Both the position numbers and the translations under genes were made by a program. A DNA stretch of 64,000 nucleotides from Actinoplanes sp. SE50/110 (GTDB lineage Bacteria > Actinomycetota > Actinomycetes > Mycobacteriales > Micromonosporaceae): NCBI RefSeq assembly GCF_900119315.1, contig NZ_LT827010.1, positions 3,753,001-3,817,000 of the forward strand, in the 5' to 3' direction. The notes beneath the pieces are model-generated. The model saw only the letters and a list, made by a program, of their open reading frames with translations. It was not told the origin of the DNA and did not search any database. This document shows positions 27,024 through 34,692 of this stretch, one piece after another (position 1 is the stretch's first letter; every line of letters starts with the position of its first letter).

Positions 27024-28577
27024 TCAAGCGGCCGGACATGCGCTGAGGTCGGGCTGTCCGGCCGCGGCGCCGGCCCGGACGACCCGGTTGCGACCGGCGG
27101 TCTTGGCCGCGTACAGGGCTTCGTCGGCGGCTTGCAGCACGGCCTCCGGCGGGAAGGTGGCCGTGGTGACGGAGGCGATGCCGAAGGAGGCGGTGGCGCC
27201 GATCCGCTGTCCGGAGGGCAACTGCAGCGGACGGTCGCTGAGCACCCTGCGGAGTCGCTCGCCGACCTCGGCCGCCTCGTGCCCGTCCATCCCCGGGAGG
27301 ACGGCGAGGAACTCCTCACCGCCCCACCTGATCAGCACGTCCGTCGAGCGCAGGACGGCGTTGAACCGGACCGTGCTCTGGATGAGCACCGCGTCGCCGG
27401 CTTCGTGGCCGTAGGTGTCGTTCACCGACTTGAAATGGTCGAGGTCCACCAGCACGATGGACACGGATCCGGCCTCGCGAACGGCCCGTTCGGACTCCAG
27501 TTGCAGCAGCTCCTCGCCGAACCGGCGGTTGTAGATTCCGGTCAGGCCGTCGGTGATGGCCAGTCGCCGCTGTTCGGCGAGGGCGGCGTCGAGTTCGCGA
27601 GCGACCCGCCGGTGGTCGCGCAGGGTCAGATGGCTGCGGACCGTCAAGCCGATGATCATGGTGGCGGAGGCGATCAGCGCGGCCGCCCCGATCCGACCGG
27701 CGAGCGCATCCCGGCCCGCCCACAGCAGGACGCCGGCCACGGCGACCAGCACGGGCACGTTGCCCGGGTCGTAGGCGAGCGAGCGCTCCACTGCCTGCTC
27801 GGCGGTGGACCGGCGGGCGTCGATGGTCGCACCGAGGATCATCAGCAGGATCATCGGGAGGTACACGGCTTTGACCAGGCCGTCGTCGAGAGTCAGGTTG
27901 CGCAGGCCCGCCACCGCGACGGCGAGGTCGCCCAGCACCGACCAGAGGTTGCCGATCACGACGAGCAGCACGGGCAGCGGGAGCCGGCGCCGGCCGGACA
28001 GGCCGACCGAGACGAACACCATGAAGAACGCCACGTCCAGCAACGGGTAGACGGCCAGCACGACCGAGTTGGCGGTCAGCCCGGTGTGCAGCCGCGGGCT
28101 CACCATCAGCTGCCAACCGGCGAGTCCGACCGCGGTCGCCACCAGCGCGCCGTCGAGCTGGCCACGCCACTGACGCAAGCCGCCGCTGCCGGCGAACGCC
28201 CCTCCGATCGCGATCAGCTGCAGCAGGTACGACAGGATCAGCAACGCGTCCCCGATCGACACCCCGTCGACCGGGTGCTGCCAGGCGTCGTTCCAGCACC
28301 AGTATCCGTCCGCCGTCGCCCACGCGACGTTGCCGGCGAGCGTCAACGCCCACCATTGGCGGCGTTCGCGCGGCCCCCGGCGTAGGGCGAACAGTGACAT
28401 CACCGCGGCAACGACGACGCCCAGCGGGTAGACCCCGTCGTCGAGGACGTACCTCACCAGGTCTCCCGGCGAGCTGGCGAGGGTCGCACCCAGGAAGGCC
28501 ACCCAGATCGCGGTCATACCCGCGACACCACGCCAACGCCCGGCCACGATGCCCGGACCGGTGTGAAATTTACGCAT
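27024..28577 (-). CDS. Polytopic membrane GGDEF diguanylate cyclase
   Basis: 517 residues. About nine hydrophobic helices occupy residues 20-330, without a recognised sensor name. The GGDEF domain (about 345-500) opens with TDGLTGIYNRRFGEELL, contains LVDLDHFKSVNDTYGHEAGD and has RWGGEEF at about 417. RSTD lies five residues before GGEEF, so an inhibitory RxxD site is present and product inhibition is expected. The cyclase is likely active. Many actinomycete cyclases have this integral sensor plus GGDEF layout. It sits two genes from a glycosyltransferase with a probable c-di-GMP-binding domain, which could be its target (inference). Confidence 0.9.
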   Translation of the reverse strand: MRKFHTGPGIVAGRWRGVAGMTAIWVAFLGATLASSPGDLVRYVLDDGVYPLGVVVAAVMSLFALRRGPRERRQWWALTLAGNVAWATADGYWCWNDAWQHPVDGVSIGDALLILSYLLQLIAIGGAFAGSGGLRQWRGQLDGALVATAVGLAGWQLMVSPRLHTGLTANSVVLAVYPLLDVAFFMVFVSVGLSGRRRLPLPVLLVVIGNLWSVLGDLAVAVAGLRNLTLDDGLVKAVYLPMILLMILGATIDARRSTAEQAVERSLAYDPGNVPVLVAVAGVLLWAGRDALAGRIGAAALIASATMIIGLTVRSHLTLRDHRRVARELDAALAEQRRLAITDGLTGIYNRRFGEELLQLESERAVREAGSVSIVLVDLDHFKSVNDTYGHEAGDAVLIQSTVRFNAVLRSTDVLIRWGGEEFLAVLPGMDGHEAAEVGERLRRVLSDRPLQLPSGQRIGATASFGIASVTTATFPPEAVLQAADEALYAAKTAGRNRVVRAGAAAGQPDLSACPAA

Positions 28578-28689
28578 CGCCCATCCGATTCCTCATGTGG
28601 GCGTAGGTGATCGGCAATGACCCTGGCAAGGTGAAGGTTTTCGCCGCTGCTGTTTCCCCACCGCGAAAGGCTGCCTGGTGGCCGGACGG

Positions 28690-28869
28690 CTGGCTCAGCT
28701 TGGCGTGCACACGATCGCCTGCTGGCACGGCTCGTGACCGGCATGCAGCGCCTTGGACGGTGCCGCTGGGCACCGCGGCGGTGACCCCGATGCTGACCGT
28801 CACCGGCAGCTCGCCGGTGATCGGCGCCCACCGGTGGGCCAGCACCGCCTGGCCGCGGTGCTCGTCCAT
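28690..28869 (-). pseudogene. GGDEF-domain 3' remnant
   Basis: The leftward frame from 28869 reads QAVLAHRWAPITGELPVTVS then IGVTAAVP, the last conserved strand of GGDEF domains (typically ..W..v.g.LpVTVSIGVA). About 20 codons later a fragment resembling the end ALYAAKxAGRDRV appears, split between frames. The catalytic GGDEF loop and everything before it are missing. The rest of the 371 bp gap between the cyclase at 27024 and the glycosyltransferase shows no gene. This may be the end of a second cyclase once adjacent to the glycosyltransferase. Confidence 0.45.
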
Positions 28870-28948
28870 ACGGCGATTGGCCGATGCGGCGTATGATGGA
28901 CGGAGGCGTTTTGCTTCAGTTCTGCTGCGCTGAGCCGATAGTCGGGCC

Positions 28949-30844
28949 GTGACCAAGCAAGCCCTTCCCGGCAGTCGTCCCGATGGCGTTGAGCGCCGTG
29001 CTACCGGGCAGCTCTACGGCCGCGACGCTACTGAGGTCGCCGGGCGTATGGAGGCCGCCGGCGATGCCGTGCTCTACCGCCGGGTGCTCAGCCCAGGTGC
29101 GCATCGGACCTTGATGGGCGTCGCGGCCTTGCACATCGTGCTGGCTGTCGCCCTGGTTGTCTATCTGGTGCTGCCTGGCAACCTGCCCCGGTTCGCTTCG
29201 GTGACGGCGGTTGGTCAGGTGGTGATGGCGGCGGGGCTGGGGCTGATGATTGTGCTTCAGCTGATCGTGGCCCTGCGCACCTGGGTTCTCGCCTACTTCG
29301 CGGCGCGGGCGGTCGATCCGGTGCCGGTCAAGGCGAAACCTGGGCTGCGCGTGGCGGTGCTGACCACGATCGTGCCAGGGAAGGAGCCGGTCGACCTGGT
29401 CATGGCCACGCTGCGGGCGATGCTGCGGATCCGGCACGACGGGCCGCTGGACGTGTGGCTGCTCGACGAGGGCGACGACCCCGAAGTCGCACGGCTGTGC
29501 GCCGAGATCGGCGTGCGGCACTTCAGCCGCAAGGGCCACCCGGAATGGAACCAGGACAGTGGGCCGTTCCGGCGCAAGACCAAGCATGGCAACCACAACG
29601 CGTGGCGGTCGATGCACGAGGCGGACTACGACGTCGTCGCGCAGATGGACCCGGACCACGTGCCGTACCCGAACTTCCTGGAACGTACCCTCGGCTACTT
29701 CCGCGACCCCGACACCGCGTTTGTGGTTGCCCCGCAGGTGTATGCGAACCTCGGCGATTCGTTTGTGGCCCGCGGTGCCGCCGAGCTGGCCTACGTCTTT
29801 CACGGCATCATGCAGCGCGGCGGCAACGGGCACGGTGCGCCGCTGCTGATTGGCACCAACCATCTGTACCGGCCGGCCGCGTTCGCGCAGATCGGCGGCT
29901 ACCAGGACTGCATCATCGAGGACCACCTGACCTCGATGGTGGTGTACTCGGCGGTCAACCAGGGCACCGGCAACCACTGGCGCGGCGTCTACACCCCGGA
30001 CATTCTGGCCGTCGGCGAAGGCCCGGCAACCTACTCGGACTTCTTCAGCCAGCAGAAACGCTGGGCGTACGGCATCTGGGAGATCGCTCGCCGGCACTCC
30101 CCGGCGCTGCTGCGCCGACTGCCGCGCCGGGCCCAGCGGCTGGCGTTCTTCGCCCTGCAGTCGCATTACCCGACCACTGCCGCGTCCTGGGTGATCGGCC
30201 TGGCGCTCAGCGCGATCTACCTGGTCGGCGGCGTGTCGGTGACCCGGCTGCCCGCTCTGGTCTGGGGCGTGCTGTTCGTCGCGAACCTCGCCGTCGGCCT
30301 GGGCTTCTTCCGGATCACCCAGCGCTACAACCTGGTTGAGCACGAACGCCGCTCCTGGGGTTTGACCGGCATGGCTCTGGAGCTGATGACCGCACCGGTG
30401 TACGTGGCCGCGGCCGCCGCCCAACTCGCCGGCCGGCCTCTGGCGTATGTGGTGACCGCGAAGGGCAAGGCCGCCACCGGCGACACCTGGCGCACCTTCC
30501 GGCCGCACCTGGGCTGGGCCGCGGTCGCCGCCGCATGCATGAGCGCCGGGCTGCTGCTGCACCACGACTGGTGGTCGCTCTACCTGTGGGCCGGGATCAG
30601 CCTGCTCACCTGTCTGGCTCCGCTTACTCTGGTCGCCCTCAACGGTGTTGGTCGTCGCTTCCGCGGCGCTGCCGCCACGATTACCGGCCGCCGCCGTATC
30701 GGCGAGCAGCTGGTTCGGCAGGGGCTCCTGAGCCGCCAGGAACTGGAAGAGCTTCTCGCACTACAGGCCGGCGCCGGCCGCGGAACGCGCCTCGGCGACC
30801 TCGCCGTCCAGCACGGCTACGTGCCGGCCGACCGGCTGATCTGA
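28949..30844 (+). CDS. Cellulose-synthase-like GT2 glycosyltransferase with C-terminal MshEN-like domain
   Basis: 631 residues. Two N-terminal helices (about 55-75 and 85-110) precede a family-2 glycosyltransferase domain (about 130-390) with DEGDD, the metal-binding QMDPDHVPYP, the catalytic base region IIEDHLTS and the QQKRW motif of processive synthases. Four or more C-terminal helices follow (about 410-565), forming the export channel. The final 50 residues read RRIGEQLVRQGLLSRQELEE and then TRLGDLAVQHGYVPADRL, matching both halves of the MshEN (T2SSE_N) consensus RLGxxLxxxGxxxxxxLxxxLxxQ. MshEN binds c-di-GMP in secretion ATPases and is occasionally fused to other proteins. I infer an exopolysaccharide synthase controlled by c-di-GMP; PilZ, the usual module, is absent. 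Confidence 0.85.
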   Translation: MTKQALPGSRPDGVERRATGQLYGRDATEVAGRMEAAGDAVLYRRVLSPGAHRTLMGVAALHIVLAVALVVYLVLPGNLPRFASVTAVGQVVMAAGLGLMIVLQLIVALRTWVLAYFAARAVDPVPVKAKPGLRVAVLTTIVPGKEPVDLVMATLRAMLRIRHDGPLDVWLLDEGDDPEVARLCAEIGVRHFSRKGHPEWNQDSGPFRRKTKHGNHNAWRSMHEADYDVVAQMDPDHVPYPNFLERTLGYFRDPDTAFVVAPQVYANLGDSFVARGAAELAYVFHGIMQRGGNGHGAPLLIGTNHLYRPAAFAQIGGYQDCIIEDHLTSMVVYSAVNQGTGNHWRGVYTPDILAVGEGPATYSDFFSQQKRWAYGIWEIARRHSPALLRRLPRRAQRLAFFALQSHYPTTAASWVIGLALSAIYLVGGVSVTRLPALVWGVLFVANLAVGLGFFRITQRYNLVEHERRSWGLTGMALELMTAPVYVAAAAAQLAGRPLAYVVTAKGKAATGDTWRTFRPHLGWAAVAAACMSAGLLLHHDWWSLYLWAGISLLTCLAPLTLVALNGVGRRFRGAAATITGRRRIGEQLVRQGLLSRQELEELLALQAGAGRGTRLGDLAVQHGYVPADRLI

Positions 30845-30859
30845 GCGGGTGACACCGGG

Positions 30860-31538
30860 TCAAGAACTCTTCGCCGCGGCGCTGGCGCGCACTCCGGTGG
30901 CATGCTGCTGGGCGGCGCCGATCCGGACCATCCGATGCCACCGCAATCGGCTGCCGATCAGCGCCATCACCGTCGACTGGATGACCACCAGATACATCAG
31001 CTGGCGGTAGACGATCTGTTGCAACGGCAGGGTCCACAACGGGCGGTACGATTCGCCGTCCATGCGTAGTGCGATCGCCGCCGTAGCCATCTGGGCGGCC
31101 ATGAACGCCGACCACACCGCGGCCACCGTGAGCGGTGACAGGAAGATCAGGCCGTACACCCCGTACACGTCGATCATGGGTGCGGTGATCGGCAGCAGCA
31201 CCTGGAACGGCAACAGGTACCCGATGCCGCGCCGGCCGAGCCGGCCGGCCGGGCCGCGCTGCCGCACCGTGTCCCGGTGCTTCCACATCGCCTGCATGGT
31301 GCCGTAACACCAGCGGTAACGCTGCCGCCACAGCTGCCGGAAGTTGGCCGGCGCCTCGGTCCAGGCGATTGCGGCGGGCTCGTAGACGACGTCCCACCCT
31401 GCCCGCAGGATTGACATGGTGAAATCGGTGTCCTCGGCCAAGGTTTGCGCGGAGACGCCGCCGGCGTCCTGGATCGCGGCGCGACGGAACGCGCCGATCG
31501 CTCCGGGCACGGTCGGCATACACCGGGCGATCTCGAAC
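30860..31538 (-). pseudogene. C-terminal part of an IS-interrupted GT2 glycosyltransferase
   Basis: Reading leftward from the IS junction: IARCMPTVPGAIGAFRR, then GVSAQTLAEDTDFTM (the catalytic ED), WTEAPANFRQLWRQRYRW (the QxxRW motif) and several membrane helices to the C-terminus at 30860. This is the second half of a processive family-2 glycosyltransferase. The first half is on the other side of the insertion at 34289-34640 in the same orientation. Removing the element and one copy of the target repeat restores a continuous frame reading RRMFEIARCMP. It is convergent with the glycosyltransferase at 28949 and 15 bp from it. The gene is inactive as it stands. Confidence 0.85.
31533..31538. 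repeat. Target-site duplication, left copy
   Basis: TCGAAC at 31533-31538 directly abuts the left end of the IS (31539) and is repeated at 34283-34288 directly after the right end. Six base pairs is within the 4-8 bp range known for IS21-family insertions. Confidence 0.8.
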
Positions 31539-31651
31539 TGGCTATGACGGTTGTATCTGGCTCCACCAGGGCGGCTTGAACTGGCCCCACCCGCGGCGAG
31601 CGTGACGGTTTGAAGTGGCTCCACCAGGGCGGCTTGAAGTGGCCCCACCTG
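31539..31651. repeat. Left end of the IS21 element with two transposase-binding boxes
   Basis: The terminal box (31539-31592) and an inner box (31612-31651) share the core GGCTCCACCAGGGCGGCTTG followed by AAxTGGCCCCACC. Both are in the same orientation. Confidence 0.8.
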
Positions 31652-31694
31652 TGGGCCGAATTCAGTCTTTCGGGTCCGCCCGACAGCGTGCCGG

Positions 31695-32486
31695 TCAGGA
31701 TCCGCTGGTGGCGGGCTGTTTCGCGGCGGTTCGGGAGAGCCTGTAGGAGTCGGTGCCGGTCTCGACGATCGTGCCGTTGAAGGTCAGCCGGTCGACGATC
31801 GCGGCGCAGAGCCGCGGGTCGGTGAAGGTGCGGGTCCAGCCGGAGAAGGACTCGTTCGACGCGATCGCGACGCTGTTCTTCTCTTCGCGTTCGGTCAGGA
31901 CCTGGAACAGCATTTCCGCGCCTCGGCGATCAAGTTCGAGATAGCCCAGTTCGTCGATGCAGAGCAGGTCGACGCGGCCGTAACGGGCGATGGTCTTGGT
32001 GAGTTGCCGGTCGTCGGCGGCCTCGACCAGTTCGTTGACCAGCTTCGCGGCCAGGGTGTAGCGGACGCGGAAGCCGGCCATCGCCGCGGCTGATCCCAGG
32101 CCGATGAGCAGGTGTGATTTGCCGGTGCCGGAGTCGCCGATCAAGCAGAGTGGCTGGCCGGCGCGGACCCAGTCGCAGTTGGCGAGGTTGTTGATCAAAG
32201 CGGCGTTGATGTTCGGGTTCGCGGTGTAATCGAAGTCGCTGAGCCACTTCTGGCGGGGGAACCCCGCGGCCTGCAACCTGCGCTGGGAACGACGCCGGTC
32301 GCGTTCTTCGCACTCGGCCATCAGCAGCTCGGCGAGCATGCCGCGGTAGCTGAGCTGGTCGCGTTCGGCGCGGGTGATCAGCTCGGAGAACTGGCTGCGG
32401 ACGGTCGGCAGGTGCAGGACCCGGCAGGAGGTCTCGATCGCCGCGTCAGCGGCGTTCTCGGTGATAGCTCGCGGAATACGGCTCAC
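31695..32486 (-). CDS. istB: IS21 transposition helper ATPase IstB
   Basis: 263 residues. A DnaA/DnaC-like AAA+ ATPase: Walker A GDSGTGKSHLL (about 117-127), Walker B LLCIDELGYL (about 174-183) and the arginine-rich helical N-terminus typical of IstB. IstB assembles on target DNA and recruits IstA to it. Its start codon overlaps the istA stop (ATGA at 32486-32483), giving the translational coupling normal for this family. Length is within the usual 245-265. No lesion is seen. Confidence 0.95.
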   Translation of the reverse strand: MSRIPRAITENAADAAIETSCRVLHLPTVRSQFSELITRAERDQLSYRGMLAELLMAECEERDRRRSQRRLQAAGFPRQKWLSDFDYTANPNINAALINNLANCDWVRAGQPLCLIGDSGTGKSHLLIGLGSAAAMAGFRVRYTLAAKLVNELVEAADDRQLTKTIARYGRVDLLCIDELGYLELDRRGAEMLFQVLTEREEKNSVAIASNESFSGWTRTFTDPRLCAAIVDRLTFNGTIVETGTDSYRLSRTAAKQPATSGS

Positions 32487-34123
32487 GATGATTCCTTTCT
32501 CCGGTGGTGTAACAGCTGGTCCCAGCGATTCAGGTCCGGCGGCGGCCGGTGGTCGGCGGGCAATCGAGCGACCCGCTGCAAGGTCCGTTCCGTGACCGGC
32601 GGCGGCGCCGGTGGCGGCAAGGGGGGTGGTGGTGCCGGCGGCGGGCCGGCTGTGATCGTGGGTGATCGTCCGGCGTTCTGGGCGGCCTTGCGGGCCTCGA
32701 CCGCCACGACATCAGCGGTCGCGGTGCCGACCGACAACGCAGCCCGGATGCCGGCGGCCACGTCCTGACCACGCATGTGCCGGTGCAGCAACAGGACCTG
32801 GATCAGCTCGCGGGTGCCGGCGGCGTCCTCGCCGGTCGCGGCCTTCGCCGCTGTCCAGAACGCTTCGTGCTCGGCGGTGAAGGTGCCTTCCCGGCGGGCT
32901 TGATCGAGAGCTTCCGACCGGGCCAAGGCTCCGGGTTTGCGCAGCAAAATCTCCAGATAGTGATCCAGCAGCAGGTGCTGTCCGCCGCGTCCGGGCAGGC
33001 GGGGATGCCGGGCGACCTCGGTCCGGCCGTCGGAGACGACGACCTCGGTGGTGCCGAGCAAGACTTGCAGCTTGCGGCCGATGAAGCGGGCCGGGACCGA
33101 ATAGTCGTTCATCCGGACCGTCACCGTCGCCTCGCGATCGACTCGAGGCCGCAGCGTGAGTGACGCCCCGAACTTCTCGGTCGGTAGTCGGCCCAGCAGC
33201 GCAGCCTCGGCGGCGAAGTCCTCACCGACAGTTCTCGACCGGAGTCGGATCTTGCGTTCCCGGTCGGTCAGATCAGCAGCCGCCAGCCGCTGGTTCAGAT
33301 CCTCCAACGTGGCAACGACGGGAACCGGGGTCAGCCGGTTGCGGCGGTAGTAGCCAACCTGGCCCTCGACCCCGCCCTTCTCATGGGCGCCCTCCAGCCC
33401 GGGAATGCAGTAGAAGGCCGTAAATCCGTAGTGCTCCCGGAAAGCCTCCCACCTCGGATTTTCGACCCTCGATCGGCTGCGGAAGACCACGCGGCGTACT
33501 GCCGAACTCAGGTTGTCGTAACGGATCTGACCGACCGGGATCCCGCCGATCAACTCGAAGGCGTATTCGTGACCTTCCAGGAACGCTTCTTGTCCGCAGG
33601 ACACCGTCACGCGGTGCACTGCCAGACCGGAGTAGGCCAACCGGAACGCGAACAGGTGACAGCGAGTCATTGTCCCGGCCAGGCAGACCACGACCTCACC
33701 GAAGTCGACTTCCGCGTCGGCGCCGGGCCGGTTGTGCCGGATGATGAACCCGTCCATCGGAGCACCCGCCTCCGCCGCGATCTGCCGGCGGCGCATCGAC
33801 ACATAGTCACGCACCGTCGAATACGGGACGTCAGTGTCCGCCTCTTCCGCGAGCCGGTCCTTGATCCGGCGAGCCGTGTGCCGCTGCTTTCGCGGTGCTT
33901 CCAGATCCGCCCGCAGCCACTCGTCGATCGTCTTCTTCACCGGGTCAAGCCGCGGCGAACGGCGAACCGGTTGCCGGCGCGGCGTCGGCTCCGCAGAAGT
34001 CAGCGCTTCGCGGACCAGACGGCGATGCACACCGTGCTTACGCGCAAGCGCCCGAATCGACAGCTCCTCGAGCACCGCATCGGAACGGATCCGGCGGAAC
34101 AGTTCGTCCTTGGTCAACGGCAT
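32483..34123 (-). CDS. istA: IS21 transposase IstA
   Basis: 546 residues. An N-terminal helix-turn-helix (about 5-45, LSIRALARKHGVHRRLVREAL) precedes an RNase-H-fold integrase core with the DDE residues in ADAEVDFGE, RYDNLSSAV and AHEKGGVEGQVGYYRR. The Mu-type beta domain follows (about 330-400), then a long Pro-rich stretch (PPPAPPPPLPPPAPPP) before the C-terminus, which is an unusual linker. IstA carries out strand transfer and requires IstB. All catalytic residues are present, so the element may still be mobile. Confidence 0.95.
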   Translation of the reverse strand: MPLTKDELFRRIRSDAVLEELSIRALARKHGVHRRLVREALTSAEPTPRRQPVRRSPRLDPVKKTIDEWLRADLEAPRKQRHTARRIKDRLAEEADTDVPYSTVRDYVSMRRRQIAAEAGAPMDGFIIRHNRPGADAEVDFGEVVVCLAGTMTRCHLFAFRLAYSGLAVHRVTVSCGQEAFLEGHEYAFELIGGIPVGQIRYDNLSSAVRRVVFRSRSRVENPRWEAFREHYGFTAFYCIPGLEGAHEKGGVEGQVGYYRRNRLTPVPVVATLEDLNQRLAAADLTDRERKIRLRSRTVGEDFAAEAALLGRLPTEKFGASLTLRPRVDREATVTVRMNDYSVPARFIGRKLQVLLGTTEVVVSDGRTEVARHPRLPGRGGQHLLLDHYLEILLRKPGALARSEALDQARREGTFTAEHEAFWTAAKAATGEDAAGTRELIQVLLLHRHMRGQDVAAGIRAALSVGTATADVVAVEARKAAQNAGRSPTITAGPPPAPPPPLPPPAPPPVTERTLQRVARLPADHRPPPDLNRWDQLLHHRRKESS

Positions 34124-34174
34124 CGGCGGCTCCCGCAGACGGCGAGCACACTCAGGACTTCAAGCGCAACACCG

Positions 34175-34282
34175 CAGGTGGGGCCACTTCAAGCCGTCGT
34201 CGCCCATCCGTGCGGGAAAGTCCCCCGCGGGTGGGGCCAGTTCAAGCCGCCCTGGTGGAGCCAAATACAACCGTCATAGCCA
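34175..34282. repeat. Right end of the IS21 element
   Basis: Reverse complement of the left end: outer box 34230-34282 and inner box beginning at 34175. The 6 bp target repeat TCGAAC follows at 34283-34288. Confidence 0.8.
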
Positions 34283-34288
34283 TCGAAC

Positions 34289-34640
34289 ATCCGGCGATCG
34301 AGATTGAAACCGATCACGTACTCCAGGTGCTGCCAGCGGCCGAGCAGCCCGGTCCGGTTCGCCACCTTGGTGTTGCCGGACACCGCGCCGACGCCAGGAA
34401 CGGTGAGCGGCTGGATGAGCCGGCCTACCGCGTCCGGCGCGAACACCGTGTCGCCGTCGACCAGCACCAGGATCTGTCCCCGGGAGTGCCGGATGCCGGT
34501 GTTGAGCGCGGCGGGCTTTACCGCGTTGGGCTGCCGGATGACCCGGACGCGCGCAAGCCCGAGCCGCTCGACGATGGCGGCGGTGTCGTCGCTGGAGCCG
34601 TCGTCGACGACGATCACCTCCAGGTCCGGGTAGACGTGGC
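34289..34640 (-). pseudogene. N-terminal part of the interrupted GT2 gene, 5' truncated
   Basis: Leftward frame reading VYPDLEVIVVDDGSSDDTAA, later RQPNAVKPAALNTGI, LVLVDGDTVFAPDA (the DxD motif) and GLLGRWQHLEYVIGFNLDRR, i.e. the nucleotide-sugar-binding half of a family-2 glycosyltransferase, up to the IS junction. Upstream of VYPDLEV an in-frame TGA occurs at once and the expected N-terminus (leader helices and the YNEE strand) is absent. The gene was therefore also damaged at its 5' end, next to the kinase gene starting at 34693. An internal GTG at 34617 is not a plausible native start. Confidence 0.8.
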
Positions 34641-34692
34641 CTCACATTGCCGAACCGCCGCGCCGTCGCGGCCCAGTAGGCCATGATGAGGT

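Larger units (their letters stand above)
31539..34282 (-). mobile_element. Complete IS21-family insertion sequence
   Basis: A 2744 bp element bounded by TGG...CCA ends with near-identical terminal repeats: the outer 50 bp (TGGCTATGACGGTTGTAT, then one mismatch, then GGCTCCACCAGGGCGGCTTG) are mirrored at the right end. Each end also carries an inner copy of the CCACCAGGGCGGCTTGAAGTGGCCCCACC-type box (31612-31651 and 34175-34195), the multiple transposase-binding sites typical of IS21. It encodes overlapping istA and istB genes, both intact. It is flanked by 6 bp direct repeats TCGAAC. It interrupts a glycosyltransferase gene. Everything needed for transposition appears present, so the insertion is recent. 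Confidence 0.92.

Noticed and set aside
28916..30565. 549-codon minus-strand frame opposite the glycosyltransferase
   Set aside because: Shadow of the plus-strand gene, rich in His, Arg and Gln without a recognisable domain.
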